Shown one piece after another: positions 25,222-34,265 of a stretch of DNA of 64,000 nucleotides (positions are counted from its first letter, which is position 1; every line of letters starts with the position of its first letter). The notes under the pieces were generated by a model. That model searched no databases. It had not been told where the DNA came from and worked only from the letters and a program-made list of their open reading frames with translations. The DNA lies in assembly GCA_943846745.1 (NCBI GenBank), contig OX044360.1:620001-684000 (forward strand), in the 5' to 3' direction. The position numbers and the translations under genes are program-made. This DNA comes from Opacimonas sp002292215 (GTDB lineage Bacteria; Pseudomonadota; Gammaproteobacteria; Enterobacterales; Alteromonadaceae).

Positions 25222-26235
25222 TTATTGTTTGTTAAGTAGTCTAGCAATACCTGAAGTGGTCACTGCTATCATCGTATTATTGACAGAAGCCGCATTGAGT
25301 ATAGAGATTTTGTCTGCGTTTTGTATAACGTGTACTTGCGGATCGGTACAAGTAGGCTCATCATCTAATAAGGTATAATCAATAACTGCGATATAACCGT
25401 TGTTACTTAACGCAGTTACTTGCTCGTTTTTAACCAACAACGAGTTGATGGATGATGTGTGACACAAATCTATTTTGCGCCAATCTTGACCTTGCTCTTG
25501 AATAAATAAATTACCACGCAAGCCACCTACTATGAGGTATTTGCCGGCTTTGACTATATCGAAAAAAGACCCTTCATAATCAATATCAACTCGTTCCCAT
25601 GAAAGCCCAGCGTTATTGCTCTTGGCGAGCATGCCCGCTTCACCAGCTAGGTATAATGTGCTTCCATCATAGTGGAGACGATTAAGATGCGGTAAAATCG
25701 AACTTAATTCTTCTAAATAAAACTCTTCGCCATCTACTTCTCGCACTTCTTCAAGGTAGGCAATATCATCTGGGTGCAATAATGACGCGTGTAATTCACT
25801 TTGCCAAGTTTGACCTCCATCACGGGTACGCATAAAGCTACCATATGCACCAGCAACAATACCGTGTTGTGCATCGAAAAATAAAACATCGAGTAATGGA
25901 CGTTCTTTGGCAGGATCTTGATATTGAACCGTCCAGGTATTGCCAACATCACTAGAGTGTAAAATACTATAGTCATGACCAACAGCCCACAGCTCCTGAC
26001 CAACGTGTGTTACTGCGGTTAAGGTCGCTTTAGTCGGCACGCCAACTTGAACACTATCAGTGAGTGTATGACCTAATAAAATATGTCCTCTTTCACCGAC
26101 TACAACATAACTATCCGCTGTAGGAGTGGTTATATCCAGTAATATTGATTGGTTAGCTAACTTTGCTTGAATCGCATCTTGTGCCATTACAGTACAAGAG
26201 AAACAAAGTGATAAAGAGATTAAATGTTTTAACAT
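25222..26235 (-). CDS. YCF48/BNR-repeat periplasmic beta-propeller protein
   Basis: This 337-residue protein begins with a signal peptide (MLKHLISLSLCFSCTVMAQ). It has repeated blades with aromatic-rich motifs such as ILHSSDVGNTWTVQYQDP, FMRTRDGGQTWQSELH and LAKSNNAGLSWERVDID, the SxDxGxTW pattern of YCF48/sialidase BNR propellers. It is probably periplasmic. It lies between the DUF1329 and RND genes (13 bp from the RND start), the usual gene order for this cluster in proteobacteria, so a structural or assembly role for the exporter is likely. No catalytic residues are evident. Confidence 0.88.
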   Translation of the reverse strand: MLKHLISLSLCFSCTVMAQDAIQAKLANQSILLDITTPTADSYVVVGERGHILLGHTLTDSVQVGVPTKATLTAVTHVGQELWAVGHDYSILHSSDVGNTWTVQYQDPAKERPLLDVLFFDAQHGIVAGAYGSFMRTRDGGQTWQSELHASLLHPDDIAYLEEVREVDGEEFYLEELSSILPHLNRLHYDGSTLYLAGEAGMLAKSNNAGLSWERVDIDYEGSFFDIVKAGKYLIVGGLRGNLFIQEQGQDWRKIDLCHTSSINSLLVKNEQVTALSNNGYIAVIDYTLLDDEPTCTDPQVHVIQNADKISILNAASVNNTMIAVTTSGIARLLNKQ

Positions 26236-26252
26236 ACTAGCCCTAAATGTAA

Positions 26253-26276
26253 AACGGTTGACCTAAGTCAACCGTT
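26253..26276. repeat. Perfect 10-bp inverted repeat inside the export operon
   Basis: AACGGTTGAC and GTCAACCGTT flank the loop CTAA between the DUF1329 stop and the YCF48 start. On the minus strand the hairpin is followed by TTTTAC, a weak U tract. It could be a partial terminator or an mRNA-stabilising structure that lets the DUF1302/DUF1329 part be expressed more than the YCF48/RND part. Confidence 0.6.
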
Positions 26277-26286
26277 ATTGTGATGC

Positions 26287-27654
26287 TTATCGTTTACCTT
26301 CTCTACGCAGCGCTTGCGGCGTAAATTCACGATCTGATAACTCAACAGAGAAATCATACATCTCTTCTTCATTATCTAGTCCAGTGGCCAAATAACGACG
26401 AGAGTTTAAATCATGATAAACTTCAAGTGTTGACCAAGGTGAAGGTACCTCGTAATAGTTTAGCCCATAAGCTAAAGCAACACGATATAAACCACCACGA
26501 TCATCATACGAATCTGCAACAAGTACTTGCCAGCTATCTTCATCAATGTAGAACACACGTTTTACATAAACATGACGAAATTCATCTTTAAGATTTGCTT
26601 CAACTACCCACACACGATGCTTTTCAAAACGCGTCAAATCAGGATTGATGTGATGTGGTTTAAGAATGTCATCGTAAGTTAATTGGTCACTGTGTAATTT
26701 ATAACTGTTATAAGCAACATATAATTCTTGCTTGCCCTTTAACTCCCAGTTATAGCGGTTTGGAGAACCATTATACATATCATAATCATCAGTAGTACGT
26801 AATCCATCTGTTGCACTTCCTGGTGTATCATAAGCAACATTAGGTGCACGACGAACGCGACGCTGTCCAGTGTTATATGTCCATGCTTGACGTGGGTTTT
26901 TGACTTGGTCAACGGTTTCATGAACCAACAATGCCGTACCGGCTAAACGAGATGGTTTAGTCACACTTTGTTTAAACTTAAACAAAATATTTTCATCCAT
27001 TAATTGAGCTGGCGTTAATCCTGCTTCAGCATACTTAATCATCAACTGTTCTTCAAAACCGATGATTGTATATGCACCACCTTCTGTTACGGCAGCTTGT
27101 CCACCAAAACGAGTAACAGCATCCCCGCGGAAACGTAACGTATGATTCCAAATCGCCTCTAAACCGTTTTGAGGGATCGGAAATGGAATACCCATAGTTG
27201 CATTTTGAATACCATTACCACCTTGAAGTAGCTCAGCATTTAATGCATTAGATTTAGTTGCAGCATACACACTATCTGGGTATGAAGCACTTCGTCGAGT
27301 CGGGTAGACTGGCATTTTATACGTATCAGGATAAGTCTCAAAAAGCTTTACCTGACCTGGCGATAAGTTAGCGACATACTCTTTATAGTTCGCGCCTGTA
27401 ATCGTGTATAAGACTTGATCATTGCCAAACGGGTCAGCATGGTGATCCCCTTTATTGTAACCGGCTGGTAAAGCAGTAATACCGCCAGTCCATGCTGGGA
27501 TTGAACCGTCTGGATTACCCGCTCTAACTGCACCAACAGGGGTCAACTCATTGTCTAATTTAGCAGCGTCAGCCACGCTCACTTTTGCAGAAGCTACGCC
27601 ACCGTAAAGAGCAAATGTAAGGGCGGTTGCTAATATGCTTATTTTTTTTATCAT
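26287..27654 (-). CDS. DUF1329 family periplasmic protein (LolA-like fold family)
   Basis: The protein (455 residues from the chosen ATG) has a signal peptide (MIKKISILATALTFALYGGV, ending ASA). The mature start has the DUF1329 hallmarks LDNELTPVGAVRAGNPDGSI, PAWTGGI, and the later PFPIPQNGLEAIWNHTLRFRG. DUF1329 members are often annotated as outer-membrane lipoprotein-sorting-like. The start at 27654 is preferred to a TTG at 27666 that touches the preceding stop. It follows the DUF1302 gene by 12 bp and is expected to act with it, perhaps carrying a lipid across the periplasm to the barrel; this is inference from family and context. Confidence 0.92.
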   Translation of the reverse strand: MIKKISILATALTFALYGGVASAKVSVADAAKLDNELTPVGAVRAGNPDGSIPAWTGGITALPAGYNKGDHHADPFGNDQVLYTITGANYKEYVANLSPGQVKLFETYPDTYKMPVYPTRRSASYPDSVYAATKSNALNAELLQGGNGIQNATMGIPFPIPQNGLEAIWNHTLRFRGDAVTRFGGQAAVTEGGAYTIIGFEEQLMIKYAEAGLTPAQLMDENILFKFKQSVTKPSRLAGTALLVHETVDQVKNPRQAWTYNTGQRRVRRAPNVAYDTPGSATDGLRTTDDYDMYNGSPNRYNWELKGKQELYVAYNSYKLHSDQLTYDDILKPHHINPDLTRFEKHRVWVVEANLKDEFRHVYVKRVFYIDEDSWQVLVADSYDDRGGLYRVALAYGLNYYEVPSPWSTLEVYHDLNSRRYLATGLDNEEEMYDFSVELSDREFTPQALRREGKR

Positions 27655-27666
27655 GTGAATACCCAA

Positions 27667-29757
27667 TTAGTAAGAATATTTAAAGTTTAACGAAACAAAA
27701 TCACGATCAGACAGTGCGTTAGTTGTGCCAATGCCACCCCAAAACGCATTATACGATGCCGAAACTGCATACTTGCTTAGGTAATCAAAGGTCATTACAA
27801 CACTTGCAGACTTCCGATCTTCAAGAAACAAGAATAACGGATCTGGCGTCGTACCACTCACATCGTGAGCAAAAGTAGCGCGAGCTCGTAAATTAACACC
27901 ACCTAGAATGTTGTTATAATCAGCAACCGCTAATAAACGATATCCCCATGATGTTTGTGTCGAGAATGGATTCGTTTCTGGACCGTCAGATAAACCAACA
28001 TGTAAGCCTTCACCCGTTGAACCGGTAAATGTATTTGGCTCTAATGATGGCGTACGACCTGTGCCTGGTGAATTATAACGAATAATATTCGGGTCCATAA
28101 AATCAAGCACGTCAACATAAGCAACCTCACCTAATAAGACTAGATTATCAGTACCTAATGCTGGACCAAAGATATGTGATACCGTCATTTGTGCTTGGAA
28201 TGTATCAGATAACAAATAACCGGCAGCGTACTCACCGGGGCCTGTTGTACCTGATTGACCATTTGGTAAGGTAATATTGTTAAGCTGAGAAATACCCGCT
28301 AGATCTGGACGTAAACCAGCATTGGCTAATTGTTCAGGCATCGCCATATACAATAACTCAACGTCGTCAATCTGAAGTGGCTCGTCTTGACGGTAAGAAA
28401 TTTCACCTGCAAAAGCCGTTTCACCAATATTGGTGTTAAATGATACGCCATATAAGGCAATGTCTTCAGGGTAGATAAATGCAGCTTTAGTAAATGCGGC
28501 TAATTCAGTCACATTATCTCTAGTGATCTGATTGCCAGCTAAATAAGCTAAATCACCACCAATGCCTGCGGCTGTGAAATCAGATGTCACGCCTGATACC
28601 AACGGACGTGTGCTATGGTAGTTAATGTGATAGAAACCAAATTCAGTATCATTGAGCTCTGGCACATACCATGACAATTTCAACCCATATTGACCACTAT
28701 CAGATGCGTCCGTGTGTGCATCATCACTAAAGCCACGAACCGCAACTTTTGTTGGGTAAGCTAAATAAGCTTGTGATAACGCTGAACCTGGAGTACCAGC
28801 ACGTAACATATCACCCAAGCTGTTTAATTCGGAAAGTAAGAAATCTAAATGAATATCTGGGTTACCGGTAAAACCAAGCTGTACGTTTGAAGCTTGACCA
28901 CCCTCACCGGCAAAATCGTTTGTTGCAAAGTAAGATCCTGCAACTGGAAGACGACTTTTTTGCCAATCATATTGATAGTAACCCGCTAAGGAAACGTTAT
29001 CGGTAATTCCTAATGAAGCATATACCATGCCGACAGGAATAAAGACTTCTTTTAACTCAGCACCTGGAGTACGTGCACGAGTGACATCCACTGGATTAGT
29101 AGTATTAATGCCATGTTGAATGAAGGTAGATTCCCCCCAACTCACTACTTGATCACCAATACGCAAAGTTAATGGCATTTCATTGACTTCTAAATCTGCA
29201 TAGAAAAAGAAATCAAGTAAACGTAAATCTTCACATAACTGTTCTCTAGATTTTTTTGATGCACAAAGATCAATAGAATCGCCGCCAATTGGACGTTCCC
29301 ACTGGTTGTTGCTGCCAGAAGTCACTATGTCTTTATAATACAAACCACGCATGAACACACCCATGTTTTCATACTGGAAATCTAATTCATGTGAACTTGA
29401 TACCTGAAATGAGAACATGTCGCCTGCATCATGCATCAAATTACCCAAGTCACCATTAGTAGAGTACGCACCTTTGCCATCCGCAATCGCCCATACATCG
29501 GCGCTAGGATAAATGACATTACCCATCGCGGTATAACCACTCCAGTTAAAATCAGGTAAGTTTGAATTACCAATTAAACTCAGGTCACGATCTTCTACAC
29601 GATACGCTGTACCGATTGTAAAAGTAGAATCAATGTTTAGGGTTACTTTGCCAAATTCAAATTCAGCAGCATGAGTAGCAAAAACACTTCCAGTAAGAAG
29701 TGCAGCAATCCCTAGCGCTACTGGGGATTTTTTGAACAGGTTGGGTCTGTGTGTCAT
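27667..29757 (-). CDS. DUF1302 outer-membrane beta-barrel protein
   Basis: The 696-residue protein has a signal peptide (SPVALGIAALLTGSVFATHA, then A) and a long, Gly/Tyr/Asn-rich beta-strand body. Landmarks include LTLRIGDQVVSWGESTFIQH, GINTTNPVDVTRARTPGAEL and a C-terminal strand FVSLNFKYSY with aromatic ends, as for outer-membrane porins. These identify the DUF1302 family. It is the first gene of the four-gene operon with DUF1329, YCF48 and RND proteins, and a 167-bp AT-rich region upstream should contain the promoter. It is probably the outer-membrane end of the predicted exporter; the substrate is unknown. Confidence 0.92.
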   Translation of the reverse strand: MTHRPNLFKKSPVALGIAALLTGSVFATHAAEFEFGKVTLNIDSTFTIGTAYRVEDRDLSLIGNSNLPDFNWSGYTAMGNVIYPSADVWAIADGKGAYSTNGDLGNLMHDAGDMFSFQVSSSHELDFQYENMGVFMRGLYYKDIVTSGSNNQWERPIGGDSIDLCASKKSREQLCEDLRLLDFFFYADLEVNEMPLTLRIGDQVVSWGESTFIQHGINTTNPVDVTRARTPGAELKEVFIPVGMVYASLGITDNVSLAGYYQYDWQKSRLPVAGSYFATNDFAGEGGQASNVQLGFTGNPDIHLDFLLSELNSLGDMLRAGTPGSALSQAYLAYPTKVAVRGFSDDAHTDASDSGQYGLKLSWYVPELNDTEFGFYHINYHSTRPLVSGVTSDFTAAGIGGDLAYLAGNQITRDNVTELAAFTKAAFIYPEDIALYGVSFNTNIGETAFAGEISYRQDEPLQIDDVELLYMAMPEQLANAGLRPDLAGISQLNNITLPNGQSGTTGPGEYAAGYLLSDTFQAQMTVSHIFGPALGTDNLVLLGEVAYVDVLDFMDPNIIRYNSPGTGRTPSLEPNTFTGSTGEGLHVGLSDGPETNPFSTQTSWGYRLLAVADYNNILGGVNLRARATFAHDVSGTTPDPLFLFLEDRKSASVVMTFDYLSKYAVSASYNAFWGGIGTTNALSDRDFVSLNFKYSY

Positions 29758-29924
29758 AGTTGTTATTCTCCTTTATTGTCTTTACACCTGTAAAAACAAT
29801 GTATTAAAGACCGAAACTTATTATTATTAACAAAATAATTACATTAATTTACTAGATGTGCAAGGACTAATCCTACCAGTGGATACCTTGCCCTACTTAT
29901 TTACTCTTATTAATGTAAATACGA

Positions 29925-30155
29925 TTAGCTTATTTGGGTAAATTCTTTAATTTTTTGATGCTCGGTCAACGTTAAATGAAACCGCCCTTTGATCCCCTGT
30001 CGGGTAATAAACGGTTTAATGTTATGGATAGGTAAGCTGACTTTGACGCCAGCTTCATCGCGTATCACAACGTGTTTTTTGTTCCCTGAATATAAACGCA
30101 AACAATCATGATACGAGGCATTAATCGTAAAATAATACTCAGTGTTGCGCTTCAT
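29925..30155 (-). CDS. DUF2835 family small protein
   Basis: This protein of about 76 residues starts MKRNTEYYFTINASYHDCLR and ends with IKPFITRQGIKGRFHLTL, matching the DUF2835 pattern of marine gammaproteobacteria. The start at 30155 is chosen because the longer frame would extend 47 bp into pepN, while this ATG overlaps the pepN end by only 17 bp and begins at the family's usual start. Function unknown. It is the last gene of the NSS-nhaC-pepN run. Confidence 0.85.
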   Translation of the reverse strand: MKRNTEYYFTINASYHDCLRLYSGNKKHVVIRDEAGVKVSLPIHNIKPFITRQGIKGRFHLTLTEHQKIKEFTQIS

Positions 30156-32781
30156 ATTGCAAAACACTTTTAGAGACTTTTTCAAACAAATCTTTACTTA
30201 AGCTTCGCTTATCAAGCAAACGTCTTAGTTGTTGCACCATTTGAGACTGACGCTTAGGTGTATGCATTTGCCATTGAGTTAACGGCGTCACAATTCGAGC
30301 TGCAACTTGAGCGTTAATACTATCTAACTGCATTAAGTAATTAGTAATGTAGGCATAACCAGAACCGTCAACAGCATGAAAGCCAGCCACGTTATAAAAC
30401 GCAAAGCTGCCCATTAATGCTCTGACTTTATTTGGGTTTTGTGCTGAGTATATTGGATGGGCTTGTAATAAGGTTAATTGCGACAAAATATCATCACGAT
30501 GAACTGTTGCATGCAAAGCAAACCATTTGTCCATTACAACAGTATCATGTAGCCAATCAGCTGAAAATTTATCCATCATCACATTAAATTCTGGTGCTTG
30601 AGAAATTTGAGCCGCTTTTAATCCATTGAGGGTATCAGTCATATTATTACTATGGGCAAAGTGTTCATTGGCTAAATGTTGGTATGTTGTCTTATGGACT
30701 AATAGATTTAAAATCACACCAGCAAGCTTGCGATTGTTCACCTGATGTTGTTCATAGGCGTAGGCAGCAACAGTACTGGACAAGCTGTGATAATTGGCAA
30801 GTAATACCGGTTCAAACAGTTCGACTAAATGAATAGTTAACGCTTCACGAGCTTGATCGATGGCCAGGATATCACTTCCTGGTAAAGATTGAAGTAAGGT
30901 TTCTGTGCTGGGTAAACTCAACAACTCTGCCATTAATTCTGGTCTAGACATATTGTCATTAAGCCACCTTGATAGCTCAATAAATGGTACCTTTTGCTGT
31001 AATACCGAATCTATGTGCGCACTATCATTGAGTGCGTTATCTAGCGATAATAGTGTGTCGATAGCCAACGTATACAAATCCTGCATCGCTTCCCATTTAG
31101 CAAAGTCGCTACCACTACATTGTACTACTTGCATTAATTGTTGGTTGGTGAAGGATTGCTGCACTTTTACAGGAGCCGAAAAACCATTGAACAATACCGC
31201 TACTGTATCGGCTGGTACATCGGTGAATGTCATCGTGAATTGTGCTTTATCCATGACAACTACGCCGTTACCTTGATCCTCATTCGCCACAAAACTAGTG
31301 CCATCTGCTGCGATACAATCATATTTAATAGGTAAAACAAGGGGCGACTTTTCATTTTGGCTCGCAGTAGGTTTCGTCTCTTGTCGTAATGCTAAGGTTA
31401 ATGTACGACTTGGTTCATCATATGAAGAGCTAACCGTGACTTCTGGCGTGCCTGCTTGAGAGTACCACAGTGCAAATTGCGTCAAATCATAATCATTGGC
31501 ATCTTGCATCGCTAACACAAAATCATCACAGGTCACAGCTTGGCCATCATGACGATCAAAATACAATTTAATTCCAGCTTTAAAACCTTCATCACCAAGT
31601 AAAGTATGCATCATCCGAATGACTTCAGCGCCTTTGTCATAAACGGTGACCGTATAGAAATTATTCATCTCAATCACTTCATCAGGGCGAATAGGATGAG
31701 ACATGGCAGAAGCATCTTCGGCAAACTGATGCGAACGCATCACATTGACTTGTTTAATACGATTACTAAGTGGTGAGGTCATATCATGACTAAATGATTG
31801 GTCACGAAAAACCGTCAATCCTTCTTTTAAACTGAGTTGAAACCAATCGCGGCAAGTAACACGATTACCGGTCCAGTTATGAAAATATTCATGAGCAATA
31901 ATCGATTCAATGTTGAAATAATCTTCGTCTGTTGCTGATTTTGATTCAGCAAGGACGAACTTACTGTTAAACACATTCAAGCCTTTATTTTCCATCGCCC
32001 CCATATTAAAGAAATCTACCGCAACGACCATATAGATATCTAAGTCATATTCTAAATCGAACGTGTCTTCATCCCAACGCATAGATTTCTTCAACGATTG
32101 CATCGCATGGTGGGCTTGATGTAAGCGCCCTTTTTCAACGAATACTTGTAACGCAACTTCACGTTGTGATGTCGTCGTATAATAGTCTTCTAAGACATCA
32201 AAATCCCCAGCCACTAATGCAAATAAATATGCCGGCTTTTTAAAGGGATCATGCCAAGTCATAAAATGTTTATTATCAGCTAAATCCCCTTGTGCAACAG
32301 TGTTTCCGTTACTGAGTAAAAAAGGATATAGGGTTTTATCGGCATTGATAGTAACGGTAAATATAGACAACACATCAGGTCTATCGAGATAGTAAGTAAT
32401 GCGACGAAACCCTTCAGCTTCACATTGGGTACAAAACGCATCACTAGCAAAGTACAATCCTTCTAACGCCGTGTTCGCTTTAGGGTTGATCTGAGTGACT
32501 ATGGTTAGCTCGCAACAAACGGGTAACGCAAACAACGTTAATTTTTCGTCTTTAATGCGGTAATCGACGACTTCAGTTAATTCTTCACCGTCGACTTGAA
32601 TCGAGATTAATGTCAATTCAGAACCATCAAGCACTAACTCGTCAGTGCCTTTTGCTGTAGTACGCTCGACTGTCATCACATTGCGCACGGTAGTTTTAGC
32701 CGGTGATAAATCGAATGTTAAATCTATATCTTGAATAATAAAAGTCGGAGCTTGATAATCAATACGTCTTTTGACCTGCAT
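30139..32781 (-). CDS. pepN: Aminopeptidase N (M1 family)
   Basis: PepN is a cytoplasmic zinc aminopeptidase that finishes breakdown of oligopeptides. The 880-residue protein has the GAMEN exopeptidase motif at 261-265 and HEYFH at 297-301, with the third zinc ligand Glu320, plus YTVTVYDKGAEVIRMMHTLL with the catalytic Tyr. Its length and C-terminal helical domain match E. coli PepN (870). It follows nhaC by 3 bp and overlaps DUF2835, so it is translated within an operon that also carries Na+ transporters, suggesting coordinated peptide and amino-acid use. Confidence 0.97.
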   Translation of the reverse strand: MQVKRRIDYQAPTFIIQDIDLTFDLSPAKTTVRNVMTVERTTAKGTDELVLDGSELTLISIQVDGEELTEVVDYRIKDEKLTLFALPVCCELTIVTQINPKANTALEGLYFASDAFCTQCEAEGFRRITYYLDRPDVLSIFTVTINADKTLYPFLLSNGNTVAQGDLADNKHFMTWHDPFKKPAYLFALVAGDFDVLEDYYTTTSQREVALQVFVEKGRLHQAHHAMQSLKKSMRWDEDTFDLEYDLDIYMVVAVDFFNMGAMENKGLNVFNSKFVLAESKSATDEDYFNIESIIAHEYFHNWTGNRVTCRDWFQLSLKEGLTVFRDQSFSHDMTSPLSNRIKQVNVMRSHQFAEDASAMSHPIRPDEVIEMNNFYTVTVYDKGAEVIRMMHTLLGDEGFKAGIKLYFDRHDGQAVTCDDFVLAMQDANDYDLTQFALWYSQAGTPEVTVSSSYDEPSRTLTLALRQETKPTASQNEKSPLVLPIKYDCIAADGTSFVANEDQGNGVVVMDKAQFTMTFTDVPADTVAVLFNGFSAPVKVQQSFTNQQLMQVVQCSGSDFAKWEAMQDLYTLAIDTLLSLDNALNDSAHIDSVLQQKVPFIELSRWLNDNMSRPELMAELLSLPSTETLLQSLPGSDILAIDQAREALTIHLVELFEPVLLANYHSLSSTVAAYAYEQHQVNNRKLAGVILNLLVHKTTYQHLANEHFAHSNNMTDTLNGLKAAQISQAPEFNVMMDKFSADWLHDTVVMDKWFALHATVHRDDILSQLTLLQAHPIYSAQNPNKVRALMGSFAFYNVAGFHAVDGSGYAYITNYLMQLDSINAQVAARIVTPLTQWQMHTPKRQSQMVQQLRRLLDKRSLSKDLFEKVSKSVLQYEAQH

Positions 32782-32784
32782 AAA

Positions 32785-34257
32785 CTATCCTTTTTGAGCA
32801 GTGCTAATGACCGATTCTGGCGGCGTCAATTTAAGAATTTTAATCCCAAGATAAGCATAAATAATAGCTAATACAGGATTAATTAAGTTAAAGAATGCAA
32901 AAAAGATATATTCAAAAGGATGCACCAACAATACGCTATGCATATAAGCGCCACAGGTATTCCAAGGGATTAGAGGTGACGTTAACGTGCCTCCATCCTC
33001 TAAACTGCGCGATAAATTAAGTTGATGATAACCACGTTCTTTAAAAGCATCCTTGTACATACGCCCTGGCATCACGATTGAAATATACTGATCAGCAGTA
33101 ATAATGTTAGTTCCTAAACAAGTCAAAATAGTGCGAGTCACTAACTGTCCGATTGACGTTGCCCCTTTCAAACAAGCAGACACGATACGAGTTAATAAAC
33201 CGACATGCTCTAACACTGCGCCAAATGACATGGCACAGATAATTAACCATATCGTATTGAGCATAGAAGCCATGCCACCTCGAGATAATAAGTCATTGAG
33301 ATTATCATCCGATGTAGCAAATACGACACCGTCAAATAATGCAGACCAGACAACCATAATGTGGTTAATCCATGAGGCATGCTCAGTGGTGACTAAGGAT
33401 GAAATGAGTTGCGGTTGGAAAATCAGAGCCCAAGCCCCACCAACCAATGCACCAATCGATACCGCAGGAAATGCAGGCATTTTACGTACGGCTAGCGTTA
33501 ATAACAGGACTAACGGGATCAACATTTCAAACCCTAGTACAAAATATTCCTGTAACACCACTTGCATCTGTTCAATGCGATCTGCTGAGCCGGTAGTATC
33601 TTCATTTAAACCTAAGATTAAAAACAACATTAAGGAAATAATAAAACTGGGAATGGTCGTCCACAACATGTAACGAATATGTTCAAATAAATCCGTACCA
33701 GCAATGGCGGGTGCTAAATTAGTCGTCTCAGATAATGGTGAAATTTTATCACCAAAATATGCACCAGAAACTACGGCACCAGCAGTGATGGGTAATGACA
33801 TTTCCATACCGGTTGCAACACCAATCAATGCTACACCAACGGTGGCGGCTGTGGTCCAAGAACTACCTATACTCATAGCGACAACCGCACAGATCAGACA
33901 CGTCGCCGTATAGAAAAACTGAGGATTAAGTAAATCCAAGCCATAATAAATAAGCGTTGGAACCGTACCTGCTAACATCCAAGTGCCAATTAATGAGCCT
34001 ACAGATAACAAGATCAAACATGCCCCCAAAGACATTGAGATCCCTTTAACGATGCCTTTTTCGATACTTGCCCATGTATGACCATTTTTCAATCCAATGA
34101 TTGAAGCTATACCCATCGCTAGTAACAACGCTATTTGGTTAGGGCCATAAGATGAATCATCGGCAAATAAATAAACCGCAGACCCCATCATTAAGACTAA
34201 CAAGACTAATGGAATTAAGGCATCAAGTAATGATGGCGGTGTAATTTCTTTTGACAT
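32785..34257 (-). CDS. nhaC: Na+/H+ antiporter, NhaC family
   Basis: The protein has 490 residues with about 11-12 TM helices. It contains the NhaC-type motif AVVAMSIGSSWTTAATVGVA and GAYFGDKISPLSETTNLAPA, which carry the conserved polar and acidic residues of the family; these antiporters expel Na+ in exchange for H+. The start at 34257 is taken because AGGA sits 6 nt upstream, whereas an ATG two codons earlier would have almost no spacing. It is 8 bp after the NSS transporter stop and 3 bp before pepN, so it probably removes Na+ brought in by the NSS symporter. Confidence 0.92.
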   Translation of the reverse strand: MSKEITPPSLLDALIPLVLLVLMMGSAVYLFADDSSYGPNQIALLLAMGIASIIGLKNGHTWASIEKGIVKGISMSLGACLILLSVGSLIGTWMLAGTVPTLIYYGLDLLNPQFFYTATCLICAVVAMSIGSSWTTAATVGVALIGVATGMEMSLPITAGAVVSGAYFGDKISPLSETTNLAPAIAGTDLFEHIRYMLWTTIPSFIISLMLFLILGLNEDTTGSADRIEQMQVVLQEYFVLGFEMLIPLVLLLTLAVRKMPAFPAVSIGALVGGAWALIFQPQLISSLVTTEHASWINHIMVVWSALFDGVVFATSDDNLNDLLSRGGMASMLNTIWLIICAMSFGAVLEHVGLLTRIVSACLKGATSIGQLVTRTILTCLGTNIITADQYISIVMPGRMYKDAFKERGYHQLNLSRSLEDGGTLTSPLIPWNTCGAYMHSVLLVHPFEYIFFAFFNLINPVLAIIYAYLGIKILKLTPPESVISTAQKG

Positions 34258-34265
34258 TTTCATTC

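Noticed and set aside
33104..33673. 189-codon plus-strand ORF opposite nhaC
   Set aside because: It is the antisense shadow of a conserved membrane-protein gene; composition is biased and no ribosome-binding site or motif was found.
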